From assembly GCA_937899625.1 (NCBI GenBank), contig CALCCB010000127.1, forward strand, positions 26,019 to 90,018: 64,000 nt of DNA, written 5' to 3'. Each line of letters starts with the position of its first letter. Position 1 is the first letter of the stretch. The notes below the pieces were generated by a model. It was not told where the DNA came from. It saw nothing but the letters and a program-made list of their open reading frames with translations, and did no database searches. The position numbers and the translations under genes were made by a program. This stretch comes from an uncultured Bacteroidota bacterium. GTDB lineage: Bacteria > Bacteroidota > Bacteroidia > Flavobacteriales_D > Crocinitomicaceae. This document shows, one piece after another, positions 44,694-53,853 of the stretch.

Positions 44694-45578
44694 ATGAAAA
44701 CGATCACAATAGCAGGCGGTACAGGACTGATAGGTAGAGCTCTCGAAAAAAGTTTTACCGCAGAGGGTTATCAGGTGTTGATTCTCACAAGGAACGTGAG
44801 AAAAGAAAATCATGTCTATTGGGATCCTTCAAAAAAAGAGATCGAACTTGAAAAGATCAAACAAACTGATGTTCTGATCAATCTTTCAGGAGAGGGTATC
44901 GCAGACAAGCCTTGGTCATCTAAAAGGAAAAAAGAATTGCTCTCCTCTCGAAAAGGAACAAATGAATTTTTGTTTGAGTGTTCGGATAAGTTAGTTGATC
45001 TCAAGATGTTTGTTTCAGCATCGGGAGTGAACTGCTACGGTTACGGTTGGGATACTCAAGAACATGTTGAAGAAGACCCATACGGTGAGGATTTCTTAAG
45101 TGTATTGGTGAAACAATGGGAAGAGAGTGCCGATCTTTTTTCTTCGAAGTGTAAGGTTGCCAAGATCAGAACCTCAGTTGTGTTGGATCGAAAAGGTGGA
45201 GCTTTAGAGAAACTGGTGAAACCGATCAAATGGGGATTAGGTGCCCCTTTAGGAACAGGTAAACAAGCAATGCCCTGGATCCATATTGATGATCTTGCGG
45301 GTATATATCTTCATGTCGTTCAGCATGAATTCAGCGGAACTTTTAACGCAGCAACTGGCAATGAAAGCAACCGAACAATGACCAAAGAAATTGCTGGAGT
45401 TCTTCAAAAAAGTCTGTTTCTGCCTGCGGTGCCTGCTTTTACATTAAAAATGTACTTTGGAGAAATGGCGGAAATGTTACTTGAAAATGTCCTTGTTTCC
45501 AATGAAAAGATCATCTCGACCGGGTACGTTTTCAAATTTCCTGATCTTCGTTCTGCTCTGCAAAATGTTCTTGACTGA
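44694..45578 (+). CDS. TIGR01777-family SDR oxidoreductase (YfcH-like)
   Basis: 294-residue NAD(P)-binding epimerase-like protein. ITIAGGTGLIGRALEKSF is the Rossmann motif; INLSGEGIADKPWSSKRKKELL, FVSASGVNCYGYG and MPWIHIDDLAGIYLHVV are hallmarks of the TIGR01777 group related to plant SulA/GC1 and E. coli YfcH. A DUF1731-like C-terminus (VPAFTLKMYFGEMAEMLLEN) completes the family layout. No substrate is known for the group. It stands 31 bases after the GNAT gene and ends next to the stop codon of the convergent phoH-like gene. Confidence 0.92.
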   Translation: MKTITIAGGTGLIGRALEKSFTAEGYQVLILTRNVRKENHVYWDPSKKEIELEKIKQTDVLINLSGEGIADKPWSSKRKKELLSSRKGTNEFLFECSDKLVDLKMFVSASGVNCYGYGWDTQEHVEEDPYGEDFLSVLVKQWEESADLFSSKCKVAKIRTSVVLDRKGGALEKLVKPIKWGLGAPLGTGKQAMPWIHIDDLAGIYLHVVQHEFSGTFNAATGNESNRTMTKEIAGVLQKSLFLPAVPAFTLKMYFGEMAEMLLENVLVSNEKIISTGYVFKFPDLRSALQNVLD

Positions 45579-46904
45579 TCAAAGAAGATCGTTCGCAAGA
45601 TTCGCTAATTCAGATCTTTCTCCTTTTTCAAGTTTTACATGTGCGAAAAGCTCCTGACCCTTTAAGCGGTCTAAGAGATAAGCCAAACCATTACTGTTCT
45701 CATCCAGGTATGGCGTGTCGATCTGATGAACATCGCCTGTGAAAACGATCTTGGTGTTTTCTCCGGCTCTGGTAATGATCGTTTTCACCTCATGTGGTGT
45801 TAAGTTCTGAGCTTCATCAATGATGAACATAATGTTTGAAAGACTTCTACCACGAATGAAAGCCAATGGGGTGATGACGATCTTGCCGGATTGTTCCATT
45901 TCCAGGATCGCTTTGTGTTTCTTCTCGTTTTCTCCGAACTGAGCTTTGATGAATTTCAGATTATCCCATAAAGGCTCCATATAAGGCCCAATTTTGTCAT
46001 TTGCATCTCCCGGCAAGAATCCGATATCCTTATTAGAAAGAGGCACGATCGGTCTGGCAAGGATAACCTGATGGAAGGCCTTACTTTGTTCCAACGCACT
46101 TGCTAATGCCAGTAATGTCTTTCCTGTCCCGGCAACACCTTGCAATGCGACGAGTTTAATATGTGGATTCATTAAGGCATTAAGAGCGAAAGCTTGTTCA
46201 GCGTTCTTTGGTTTTATACCATAGATGAATTCTTTTTCAATGCGCTCGATCTGATCGGAAAGATGATTATAAAAGGCAAGAGAAGATGATTTTCCATTCT
46301 TAAGAATGTAATATCCATTGGTGACTTTTTTGTTCCCTAATAGTCCATTTTCATCAATCTTACCCTTGGTGAAGATCTGACGAATTACTTCTGAATCCAG
46401 CCCATCCACATTGTAGGTTGATGACTGTTCAAGTTCTACGTCACTTACTTTTCCTGTTTCATAATCTTCAGCGGCGATGCCCAGGGCTTTTGCTTTAATT
46501 CTAAGGTTGATGTCCTTCGTGATCAGTACAACCTCTCTTTTCACTTCGACTTCCTTGAGGTACAAAGCTGCGTTAATGATCTTATGATCATTTTTCCCCA
46601 CTGAATAGATGTATTCAGCATTGATCTCTCTTGGATTGCTCTCAAGAACAACTCTGAATTTCCCCAATCCTTTTCCAAGTTGGATCCATTCCTGAAGACT
46701 ACCTGAACCGGAAAGTTTGTCAATAAAGCGAATCACTTCCCTAGCCGAAAAGTTCTTTGTATCATTCCCGATCTTGAATTTATCGAGCTCTTCAAGAACG
46801 GTGATGGGAATTGCTACATCGTTGCTTTTGAAGTTGGTGATCGAAAGATGATCATGAAGTAGTACCGATGTGTCAAGCACAAAGATCTTTTGCTTTTTCG
46901 CCAT
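45579..46904 (-). CDS. PhoH-like protein with PIN domain (PhoH2 type)
   Basis: 441 residues joining an N-terminal PIN ribonuclease-like domain (about 1-140; FVLDTSVLLHDHLSI with acidic D9, and VLITKDINLRIKAKALG) with a C-terminal PhoH ATPase domain (about 225-441). The latter has Walker A GVAGTGKTLLALA, Walker B IMFIIDEAQNLTPHEVKTI and VFTGDVHQIDTPYL. Proteins of this layout are linked to RNA unwinding and cleavage. The gene abuts the convergent SDR gene with no space for a terminator. The upstream 105 bases contain no exact TAnnTTTG element. Confidence 0.93.
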   Translation of the reverse strand: MAKKQKIFVLDTSVLLHDHLSITNFKSNDVAIPITVLEELDKFKIGNDTKNFSAREVIRFIDKLSGSGSLQEWIQLGKGLGKFRVVLESNPREINAEYIYSVGKNDHKIINAALYLKEVEVKREVVLITKDINLRIKAKALGIAAEDYETGKVSDVELEQSSTYNVDGLDSEVIRQIFTKGKIDENGLLGNKKVTNGYYILKNGKSSSLAFYNHLSDQIERIEKEFIYGIKPKNAEQAFALNALMNPHIKLVALQGVAGTGKTLLALASALEQSKAFHQVILARPIVPLSNKDIGFLPGDANDKIGPYMEPLWDNLKFIKAQFGENEKKHKAILEMEQSGKIVITPLAFIRGRSLSNIMFIIDEAQNLTPHEVKTIITRAGENTKIVFTGDVHQIDTPYLDENSNGLAYLLDRLKGQELFAHVKLEKGERSELANLANDLL

Positions 46905-47009
46905 AGGGTTGATTTTTGTATTAAGATAACTTTGTTTGAGTTCTTGACACGAAAAAAAATGGCGTAGTTATTTACACATCGATGTTGAGAAATGAAAAAC
47001 CGGAAAAGA

Positions 47010-48338
47010 TTAGAAAAACCGGTTCTTGGTCAGAAGCTTCTTGACAGGAATATAGATCGAACCAAAGACCTCATTTCTACTCAGACTGTCAAGGCTAAAC
47101 TCGATCTTGGTCCCTCTTTGCGTCCAGATGCCATTATTCTTGCCGTGGGTTTCTCTGCGAGGAGTGTACTCTCCTGAATGGAAGATGTAATAACCCTTGA
47201 TCTTTTTCAGATGTAACGGAGGCGAGAAAAGGAAGCGATATTTATTTTCATCCTGAGTCAGGATCCCTTTTGTCAGAAGTCGATTAATAAAGCGAGGACC
47301 ATTTTCATTGACAGAGAAGAGTAAGGAAAACCCAGGAACTTTAACCTCTTTTTCCTTGCGCACTTCAGTCACGTTAAAATTTTCGTCGAGCTCAGATTCA
47401 ATGTAGGATTCTTTGATCAACTGATAGCCTCCTTGTCTGAATGAAAGGTCACCTTCCCAGGTGTTGAGGAAATCTTCCGTTGGGAAACTGATCCTGTTCC
47501 CGAGTTTCTTAAGCCATTTGTAGATGGGATCTTCCGGATGCTTGCGAAGCTTTGAAATGTCTATATGAACATTGAGCATTTTGGAAGTGAATTCGCCTGA
47601 GATCAAGTTTTCCCCATCACTCTTCATCGAAATATTCAATGGCTTATTATTTCTTGCATACGCCTTTAAACTAAAGCTAGTGGAGTCGCTGTCATGTGCA
47701 AAAAGAGCATTTTCAACTCCATTGATCTTTAGTTTTTCCCAGTTGGAGTAGAGTACCAGTTTTTCATCTCTGAATTTCCGCTCTTTTAGAAATGCCTTCC
47801 ATCCCGGCGAAATATCACCTCTTTTACAGTTTACAACACGATTGAAAACTTTGGTGATTTCATTTCCTTTATAGATGAGCATGTAAGATCTGTCATAATA
47901 GAGGTAGATCTGTTCCTGTTCGATTTTATACAGTTTTTTGTCACTAACGATAGTGTCAGAGATGAAGGCAAATTTCTTTAGTCGATCAATTCCCTGGTAG
48001 ATCTTACTGCTGTCACTTACCTGAACCAATGCTCCCCAGTCTCCTTCCTCATTCGCAAATAAGTAGGAAGCTTGCTGAAGATTCAATCCGTACATTTTAG
48101 ACTGCCCGAGTAAAAATTCATAAGAAAAGAAGTCTCTGAAGTCTACCTTGTGATAATGCAACATGCTGCTTGTTTCTCTGGCAACATCAAGGATATAAGC
48201 CCGGCATAGAAAGTCAGCATCGGGGATTCGATCCTCTAATCGAGGAGGATCGTTTTTACGAAAAATATAGGGGCGAAGCACCAGAAAGGCCGCTAAAGCC
48301 ACTGCCAGAACAATGATCAGCGTGATCTTTTTGAACAT
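47010..48338 (-). CDS. unknown membrane-anchored envelope protein, related to its neighbour
   Basis: 442 residues that I do not recognise as a named family. One N-terminal hydrophobic anchor (ITLIIVLAVALAAFLVLRPYIF) is followed by a long mixed alpha/beta extracytoplasmic region. Early positions resemble the 620-residue protein encoded just upstream: both have IPxDA, then a YEF segment about 35 residues later, and a GxxxFGMKD/GALVQVSD type strand followed by a helix ending in F-K. This suggests distant paralogues of the DUF4836 kind (inference). It starts 1 base after the 620-residue gene. Third gene of a minus-strand cluster with a lipoprotein. Confidence 0.8.
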   Translation of the reverse strand: MFKKITLIIVLAVALAAFLVLRPYIFRKNDPPRLEDRIPDADFLCRAYILDVARETSSMLHYHKVDFRDFFSYEFLLGQSKMYGLNLQQASYLFANEEGDWGALVQVSDSSKIYQGIDRLKKFAFISDTIVSDKKLYKIEQEQIYLYYDRSYMLIYKGNEITKVFNRVVNCKRGDISPGWKAFLKERKFRDEKLVLYSNWEKLKINGVENALFAHDSDSTSFSLKAYARNNKPLNISMKSDGENLISGEFTSKMLNVHIDISKLRKHPEDPIYKWLKKLGNRISFPTEDFLNTWEGDLSFRQGGYQLIKESYIESELDENFNVTEVRKEKEVKVPGFSLLFSVNENGPRFINRLLTKGILTQDENKYRFLFSPPLHLKKIKGYYIFHSGEYTPRRETHGKNNGIWTQRGTKIEFSLDSLSRNEVFGSIYIPVKKLLTKNRFF

Positions 48339-48339
48339 C

Positions 48340-50202
48340 TTATTTTGAGATAACGTAAACGCTATTTACAAGGTCAAGCAAGTATTTCCCTGAATTCTCG
48401 TATTCCCCGTTGAAATTGTAGACAAGATTGAATTTGGTGCTTTCCTTTGTCGTTTTTGACGATGTGAGCTCCATATTCCCTGTTTTACCTCTCATGGCAT
48501 CCAGCATCTCGTTTTCTTCTTCATTGAAGAAATCTCTTGGGAAATGATCAATTGTTCTTGACCAGTCGATATGACCGTACATAAAGCCACTCTTTTTGGC
48601 TTTCTTCGCCAGAGACCCCTTCAAAGCATCCGCACCGTAACCATCTGAATGATTCATGGCAAGGTCTTCATCATTAGTGAATATAAAAAGTCCATTTTTA
48701 TGGATCATGTAAAGGGACGCAGCGTCTAGAACCGCTTCTTCATACACCCAGTAATCACCCATGTTTTTGAAGCGGGATGTTAATCTGGATAGATGCTTCA
48801 GGATCTTTTCCGGAATGTCACCTCTCTCAGTAGAGAACCCCAAAGTAAATATTGGCATATCCTCTTCCGCTTCAACTTCTCTTTCGATGTAATCAAAAGT
48901 TTCCTCATCATATTCGAAAATGATCTTTTTGGTTTTGATCTTTCGAATTCCATTGAATGTACCGAACATGCTTCCTTTATACGTGTCGAAAAGAGCGTCT
49001 TTATTCACGTATTCATTGATAAGCTCCAACATTAGCAAGTTGTAAGAAACCTGAACATTTCTTTCGTTTTCAAGAATAGGAACGATGACCTTATATGCCT
49101 GCTCATAAGCTTCTCTCAAGTTCACATTGTAAGAGAAGAATGCTGAATTATCCTTGTGGATGTACTTTAAAACATCCTTGTCAAATTTCGAATTGTTCAT
49201 TTTCTCGTAGATCGAACCTAATTCCTGACCATAACGAGCTTCAACTTTAAACTCAACCGCATTGTCTTTCAAGAATAGATCCCCCAAAATGACATTTCCG
49301 GTATAAAGCTCCTTGACGTCATTATATAGGGTAGGGAACATGGTCTGCAGATACCACAGATTCTGAGCTTTTTGTACACTTCTTGAGTTGTCGAGATAGA
49401 ATATACCTTCCGATGTATGCTTGATATGTTCGGTAAAGCGTAGATCATGTTTCATCAAGTTATACCCGTCTTTGAACAACTCATCACAAACAAAACTGAA
49501 ATAGCGCTGCTGATAAATTGTATTTACAGAATCTCTTAGCTCAAAATAATTCTTTTTCAATGGGTCTTCCTGGTCAGGCGGGAAGTAGTTGCCCTGATCT
49601 TCTGTATCAAACGTTTCCTGATACATTTCTTCCTCCATTTCCCCATCAAACTCACCTTCGTAATCATCTTCCGGATAGTAAAGTTCCATCCACGGATCCT
49701 CAAACCCCCTTGCATACCATATCGAATCGGTGATCTCATCGATCTTCTCCATCGTTGGTTCAACTCTGATCAGAAGTCCTTGATTTCCCTTGATCAATAG
49801 ATTGTTGAAAAATGAAGTGTACAATTCAACTCCTTCATATGGACTTTTCGATTTTTCAAAATCATCGAAAACCGTAAAAAGTTGTTCTTTGTCTTTCATT
49901 CCAAAAGTGAATCCGGAAATTTCATACTGATCTCCCTTGCCGTAAAATACATTCAAACGTTGATCAAAATCCAATCCCGAATCTTTAAGCGTTTTACCAC
50001 TCGTCGATCCATCAAATAATTCCTGTTGCACTTCGGACATGAACTCATAGCTTACCAGGTCATCAAGAGAAACTTTCTGTAATAGTTGAATGTTATTTAA
50101 ACTGAATACAGTAACAGCATCCTTTGGAATCAAAAGTTCAGATTGTTGGGCGAACCCATTCAGAACAGTGGTCAATGCGATCAGCGAAAGGTAAAACCTC
50201 AT
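48340..50202 (-). CDS. DUF4836-like secreted protein
   Basis: 620 residues with a signal peptide (YLSLIALTTVLNGFAQ). The mature start LLIPKDAVTVFSLNNIQLLQK resembles DUF4836 proteins of Bacteroidota, surface or periplasmic proteins of unknown role. A very acidic segment (about 160-215, rich in Glu and Asp with YYPEDDYEGEFDGEMEEEMY) could bind cations or remain disordered. The remainder mixes long helices and strands. It lies between a lipoprotein gene and a probable paralogue in a compact minus-strand cluster. The DUF4836 label is by resemblance of the opening and length. Confidence 0.78.
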   Translation of the reverse strand: MRFYLSLIALTTVLNGFAQQSELLIPKDAVTVFSLNNIQLLQKVSLDDLVSYEFMSEVQQELFDGSTSGKTLKDSGLDFDQRLNVFYGKGDQYEISGFTFGMKDKEQLFTVFDDFEKSKSPYEGVELYTSFFNNLLIKGNQGLLIRVEPTMEKIDEITDSIWYARGFEDPWMELYYPEDDYEGEFDGEMEEEMYQETFDTEDQGNYFPPDQEDPLKKNYFELRDSVNTIYQQRYFSFVCDELFKDGYNLMKHDLRFTEHIKHTSEGIFYLDNSRSVQKAQNLWYLQTMFPTLYNDVKELYTGNVILGDLFLKDNAVEFKVEARYGQELGSIYEKMNNSKFDKDVLKYIHKDNSAFFSYNVNLREAYEQAYKVIVPILENERNVQVSYNLLMLELINEYVNKDALFDTYKGSMFGTFNGIRKIKTKKIIFEYDEETFDYIEREVEAEEDMPIFTLGFSTERGDIPEKILKHLSRLTSRFKNMGDYWVYEEAVLDAASLYMIHKNGLFIFTNDEDLAMNHSDGYGADALKGSLAKKAKKSGFMYGHIDWSRTIDHFPRDFFNEEENEMLDAMRGKTGNMELTSSKTTKESTKFNLVYNFNGEYENSGKYLLDLVNSVYVISK

Positions 50203-50254
50203 GTAAGCCTAATGAATTAATTATACTGCGAAATTATCAATTTTTCGCGGATGC

Positions 50255-50932
50255 TTACTTCTGAGGAGTAAGATAAATCGTGTTTTCGAGCAGATTGTAA
50301 TCCTGAGTCAATGAATAAGGGTCTGTCTTTATCATTACGGCCATTTTATTCTTGGACATCAAAGCTTTAGCATTCTCAAACCGGTCAACCGGACGATCAA
50401 ATCGGGTAATTGAAGTGTAGTTACCTGTTTTAAGAAGGTCGATATCCTCCTGTTTCATGGACTTGGTCTGTTTTATGTCAAGTTCAGGTATACTTCTCAT
50501 TAATTTATTCCCGTCCCAACTGATCCAGTTGTAGTTATATTCTTCTGAGTCTTTTTCCTTACTCTGTTCCTTTACGATTGCTTTTATTGCATCCTGGAGA
50601 TATTCAATGCTTTTGAAGTCGCATTGCAACTTGAATATGTAGTCAGAAAAATCCATGCTATAATCGACATTGGTTATTCCTGATTTTTTCTTCAAAGATT
50701 CGATCACATCAAGGAAATCATTTTCAATGTCCTCTTTCGAAGGAACTTTCTTACCATCAAGACTATCAAGAGCAAGAATTGAATTAATCTTCACTTTACT
50801 GGCACTTAAATTAACGGTGTACTTGTATGTTCCGGAACCATCGTTGTGAATTGTAACATCATCAATGATCTCGATACAAGACGTTAGTCCGAAGACCAAT
50901 CCAATAATGAGGAAGTAAATCCTGTGTTTCAT
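50255..50932 (-). CDS. predicted lipoprotein
   Basis: 225 residues with a signal peptide and lipobox (FGLTSC, Cys 18), so membrane-attached by lipid. The mature part begins IEIIDDVTIHNDGSGTYKYTV, a pattern of beta strands reminiscent of other Bacteroidota lipoproteins with 'IxNDGSG' strands, then helices (EDIENDFLDVIESLKKK) and strand pairs. I cannot name the family. It heads the three-gene cluster, 52 bases before the DUF4836-like gene. TAAATTCG at 50937-50944 is one base off the -7 element, with TTTG 16 bases further up. Confidence 0.82.
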   Translation of the reverse strand: MKHRIYFLIIGLVFGLTSCIEIIDDVTIHNDGSGTYKYTVNLSASKVKINSILALDSLDGKKVPSKEDIENDFLDVIESLKKKSGITNVDYSMDFSDYIFKLQCDFKSIEYLQDAIKAIVKEQSKEKDSEEYNYNWISWDGNKLMRSIPELDIKQTKSMKQEDIDLLKTGNYTSITRFDRPVDRFENAKALMSKNKMAVMIKTDPYSLTQDYNLLENTIYLTPQK

Positions 50933-51020
50933 AATGCGAATTTAGGCAAAACGTCGATTTCAAAAACAATACCAAAATTTTGCTGTACGAAAAGTGAATG
51001 AACTCCTCGATTTTATTGAT

Positions 51021-51028
51021 TATCTTTG
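51021..51028 (+). promoter_or_regulatory. -7 promoter element of the RidA operon
   Basis: TATCTTTG matches TAnnTTTG exactly, 13 bases before the ATG at 51042. It lies inside the longer open frame that begins at 50994, which argues against that longer start. Confidence 0.6.
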
Positions 51029-51041
51029 CCAAAAATTTTCC

Positions 51042-51476
51042 ATGGCGGATCAAACAAGAATTTCGACAAACAAAGCACCAAAACCTGTTGGACTTTATCC
51101 TCATGCAAGGAGAGTTGGGAATTTGCTTTTTTTATCTGGAGTAGGACCAAGAGTAGCCGGATCTGATGATATCGATTCAGGTGTGCCCAGACTTAAATTG
51201 GATAAAAATGGAAATTTCATAGAATTCGATTTTGAGGCGCAGTGTCGTAATGTATTTGAGAATGTGAAGACGATTCTTGAAGAATCAGGATCCAGCTGGG
51301 GAAATTTAGTGGATGTTACGGTGTTCCTTGTGAACATGAAGCGTGATTTTCATGTCTACAATAGAGTGTATGCGGAGTATTTCAAGGATAATCAACCTTG
51401 TCGCACAACAGTCGAGATCAATTCTCTTCCGACTCCAATAGCTATTGAATTAAAATGTATTGCAACAATTGATTGA
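51042..51476 (+). CDS. RidA/YjgF-family protein, 2-aminomuconate deaminase-like
   Basis: 144 residues from ATG 51042. The RidA fold is shown by GLYPHARRVGNLLFLSGVGPR, DFEAQCRNVFENVKTILEESG, WGNLVDVTVFLVNMKRDFHVYN and PCRTTVEINSLPTPIAIELKCIA; the Arg in CRTTVE is the residue that binds the substrate carboxylate. RidA proteins deaminate reactive enamines or imines, including those made by threonine dehydratase (IlvA is 41 kb away). The GLYPHARR opening is shared with 2-aminomuconate deaminase of the kynurenine route, an attractive alternative role. It begins a plus-strand run of three genes (3- and 5-base gaps). Confidence 0.9.
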   Translation: MADQTRISTNKAPKPVGLYPHARRVGNLLFLSGVGPRVAGSDDIDSGVPRLKLDKNGNFIEFDFEAQCRNVFENVKTILEESGSSWGNLVDVTVFLVNMKRDFHVYNRVYAEYFKDNQPCRTTVEINSLPTPIAIELKCIATID

Positions 51477-51479
51477 TCT

Positions 51480-52061
51480 ATGTTGAATTTTATCATTCGC
51501 TGCGCTTTAGCAGCATTAGCATTGTTCTTTAATACCTGGTTATTTGTTACAGGTCATTGGGGATGGGGGATTACCTTCATTTTTGTAACGGCCATCATTA
51601 TCCTTTCTTTTTTCAGAAATGAGAGAATGATCCTTGCTTTAAACCAAATGAGGTTGGGCAATACGGATAAAGCAAAATACCACATCAATAAAATTACAGC
51701 CCCTGAATTTTTACCTAAAAAGCAGCATGCGTACGTGCTGTTTCTACAAGCGGTGCTTAATACTCAGGAGCTAGGATTTGCTAAATCGGAAGCACTGTTG
51801 AGAAAAGCATTGGCGATTGGTCTTCGAACAGGTCAGGATAATGCGGTTGCGAGAATGCATTTGGCAGGGATCTGTGTGCAGACTGGTCGTAAGTCAGAGG
51901 CAGAAAAATTGTTAGCGGAAGCAAAAAAGTTGGATAACACCGGAATGATGAAAGATCAGATCAACATGATGTTATCTCAAATGAAAATGGCTCCGTCTAA
52001 AAATCAAATGCGTATGGCCCAAATGATGGGTGGTCGCAAGAAGATGCCACGCATGAAGTAA
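51480..52061 (+). CDS. small membrane protein with TPR-like helices
   Basis: 193 residues. Two hydrophobic N-terminal segments (IIRCALAALALFFNTWLFV and GITFIFVTAIIILSFF) are followed by helix pairs with TPR-like spacing (MRLGNTDKAKYHINKI, LGFAKSEALLRKALAIGL, MHLAGICVQTGRKSEAEKLLAEA). The last 25 residues are Met/Lys/Gln/Arg-rich and basic (KNQMRMAQMMGGRKKMPRMK), possibly contacting RNA or membrane lipids. I do not know a named function. It sits 3 bases after ridA and 5 bases before an RNA methyltransferase-like gene. Confidence 0.82.
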   Translation: MLNFIIRCALAALALFFNTWLFVTGHWGWGITFIFVTAIIILSFFRNERMILALNQMRLGNTDKAKYHINKITAPEFLPKKQHAYVLFLQAVLNTQELGFAKSEALLRKALAIGLRTGQDNAVARMHLAGICVQTGRKSEAEKLLAEAKKLDNTGMMKDQINMMLSQMKMAPSKNQMRMAQMMGGRKKMPRMK

Positions 52062-52066
52062 TCTGG

Positions 52067-52915
52067 ATGGCAACTAAGAAAAGCTACAGTGAATGCTGGG
52101 ACGATTACGAGTTGATCGATGCAGGAGGAGGTAAGAAACTGGAACGTTGGGGTAATGTAATTACCATCCGACCAGAGGTTCAGGCCTATTTTCAATCTGC
52201 AAAACCTTTTTCAGAATGGTATGAGCTCGCGAACTGGGAGTTCATTGCTACTGGTCAATCAGGAAAATGGAAGTGTTTGAAAAAGGGAAGCCCTAATCGC
52301 TGGACAATTCGATATAAGAAACTCAGTTTCATCCTCGAGTTGACCAAGTTTAAACACATCGGACTCTTCCCCGAGCAAAGAATAAACTGGGATCTTATTG
52401 ACAACAAGCTAAACGAATCACATCGCTTTCTGAATCTGTTTGCCTATACAGGTGCCGCTTCTTGTGTGGCAAGGTATACTGGAGCAGAAACATTTCATGT
52501 GGATTCAGTTAAGCAATTGATCTCATGGGCCAGAGAAAATATGGAGGCCAGTAGGATTCTGAACATCAAGTGGGTCCACGAAGATGCTTTGAAATTTGCC
52601 CAACGTGAAGTAAAAAGGGGGAATCATTATAAAGGGATCATAATGGATCCACCAGCCTGGGGAATCGGTGCAAAAGGAGAAAAGTGGAAGCTTGAAGAAA
52701 AAATCGATGAGTTGATGGCAACTGCAAATGAATTGTTAGAGGAGGATGGGTTTTTAATTATGAATACCTATTCACCTGCGCTTGGGCAGTCGATGATCCT
52801 TGATCTGGCTTCAATGTACTTCGAAGGACGAAAGATCGAGCTAACAGGACTCTGGATGAAGACGACTACGGGAAGAGAACTTTATTATGGAGATCTTCTT
52901 CGGATCAACTGTTAA
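52067..52915 (+). CDS. class I SAM-dependent methyltransferase, RlmI/RlmK-like
   Basis: 282-residue protein of the family of SAM-dependent rRNA methyltransferases. HRFLNLFAYTGAASCVAR is motif I, and GIIMDPPAWGIG is the catalytic DPPxxG loop of enzymes that modify C5 of pyrimidines or exocyclic amines in RNA. It lacks the PUA and THUMP domains of RlmI and RlmL, so it is a shorter relative. It begins with a beta-rich N-terminal piece (YELIDAGGGKKLERWGNV). Its 3' end overlaps the convergent dehydrogenase gene by 11 bases. Confidence 0.9.
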   Translation: MATKKSYSECWDDYELIDAGGGKKLERWGNVITIRPEVQAYFQSAKPFSEWYELANWEFIATGQSGKWKCLKKGSPNRWTIRYKKLSFILELTKFKHIGLFPEQRINWDLIDNKLNESHRFLNLFAYTGAASCVARYTGAETFHVDSVKQLISWARENMEASRILNIKWVHEDALKFAQREVKRGNHYKGIIMDPPAWGIGAKGEKWKLEEKIDELMATANELLEEDGFLIMNTYSPALGQSMILDLASMYFEGRKIELTGLWMKTTTGRELYYGDLLRINC

Positions 52916-53852
52916 GAGTCAACCCCAAGATTTTATCTGCAAGGACATCGCTTAGCTTGAAATAGCTTTCATGCGTCCATCCGCCAACGTGAGGAGTTAA
53001 AATGACGTTTTCAGCCTCTAAAAGATATTTAAAATCAGCTGGAAGTTCTTGCTCAAAGAAGGATTCAAAACTGCTTTTTTCGTATTCAAGAACATCAAGT
53101 CCGGCCCCCAATATTTTACCGATTTTTAATCCCTTAACCAGTGACGAGGTCTGTACGATCTTGCCTCTGGATAAGTTTAACAGCCAGATCGGTTTTTTAA
53201 TACGCTGGACGAATTCATCATTCACCATCCAAAGAGTTTCCTCGTTCTGAGGAATATGAAAACTTATAACATCCGCATGATTAAGGATCGCGTCGAGGGT
53301 AGACTCCATAACAAAATGATCCCCAAAACCTTCCTTGTACTTATCATAGGCCATTAATTTGACATCGAATCCGCGCAATTTTTTTGCGAATGCACTTCCA
53401 TTATTTCCATAACCGATAATACCAACGGTCTTCCCATCAAGTTCCCAGCCTCTATTTCCTTCTCTGTCCCACTTACCCGAACGAACTTCCCGATCTGCTG
53501 CGTGGAGCTTGTTCAAAAGTGAGAGAAGCATACCCAAAGCATGTTCGCCAACTGCATTCCTGTTTCCTTCAGGGGCATTATATAGTTGTATTCCTCTTGA
53601 TTCACAATAAGATGTGTCAATATTTTCCATTCCTGCACCGGAACGAGCAATGAATTTCAAGTCAGGTGCAAATTGAAGAAACTCTTCATTCATTGTAAAT
53701 CTTGAACGAATGACAATTCCAGTACAATCATGAAGCTTTTGTATGCATGTCGCGCGATCTTTATCCGTTAGGTCAATACAAGTATATCCTGCATTTTCAA
53801 GTCGCTGCCACAAAATTGGGTGAACGGTGTCCAGAAATGCAATCTTTTCCAT
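52905..53852 (-). CDS. D-isomer-specific 2-hydroxyacid dehydrogenase
   Basis: 315 residues. The NAD-binding motif is GKTVGIIGYGNNGSAFAKKL, about residue 140; catalytic residues are Arg in LLNLSRGKIVQ, Glu in AGLDVLEYE and His in ILTPHVGGWT. The substrate domain has IARSGAGMENIDTSYCESRG. The layout fits 3-phosphoglycerate dehydrogenase-like or hydroxypyruvate reductases of about 310-320 residues. Without serC or serB nearby, a serine role is not shown. It follows mgtE by one base on the same strand, so they are probably one transcript. Substrate open. Confidence 0.9.
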   Translation of the reverse strand: MEKIAFLDTVHPILWQRLENAGYTCIDLTDKDRATCIQKLHDCTGIVIRSRFTMNEEFLQFAPDLKFIARSGAGMENIDTSYCESRGIQLYNAPEGNRNAVGEHALGMLLSLLNKLHAADREVRSGKWDREGNRGWELDGKTVGIIGYGNNGSAFAKKLRGFDVKLMAYDKYKEGFGDHFVMESTLDAILNHADVISFHIPQNEETLWMVNDEFVQRIKKPIWLLNLSRGKIVQTSSLVKGLKIGKILGAGLDVLEYEKSSFESFFEQELPADFKYLLEAENVILTPHVGGWTHESYFKLSDVLADKILGLTLNS

Positions 53853-53853
53853 T

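Noticed and set aside
46990..47024. AACCGG/CCGGTT inverted repeat after the 442-residue envelope gene, considered as a terminator
   Set aside because: Stem of only 6-7 bp, a 15-base loop and an interrupted T-run make it too weak to list.
50203..50258. GTAAGC...GCTTAC inverted repeat around the gap between lipoprotein and DUF4836-like genes
   Set aside because: Only 6 bp over 56 bases, partly inside codons; likely chance.
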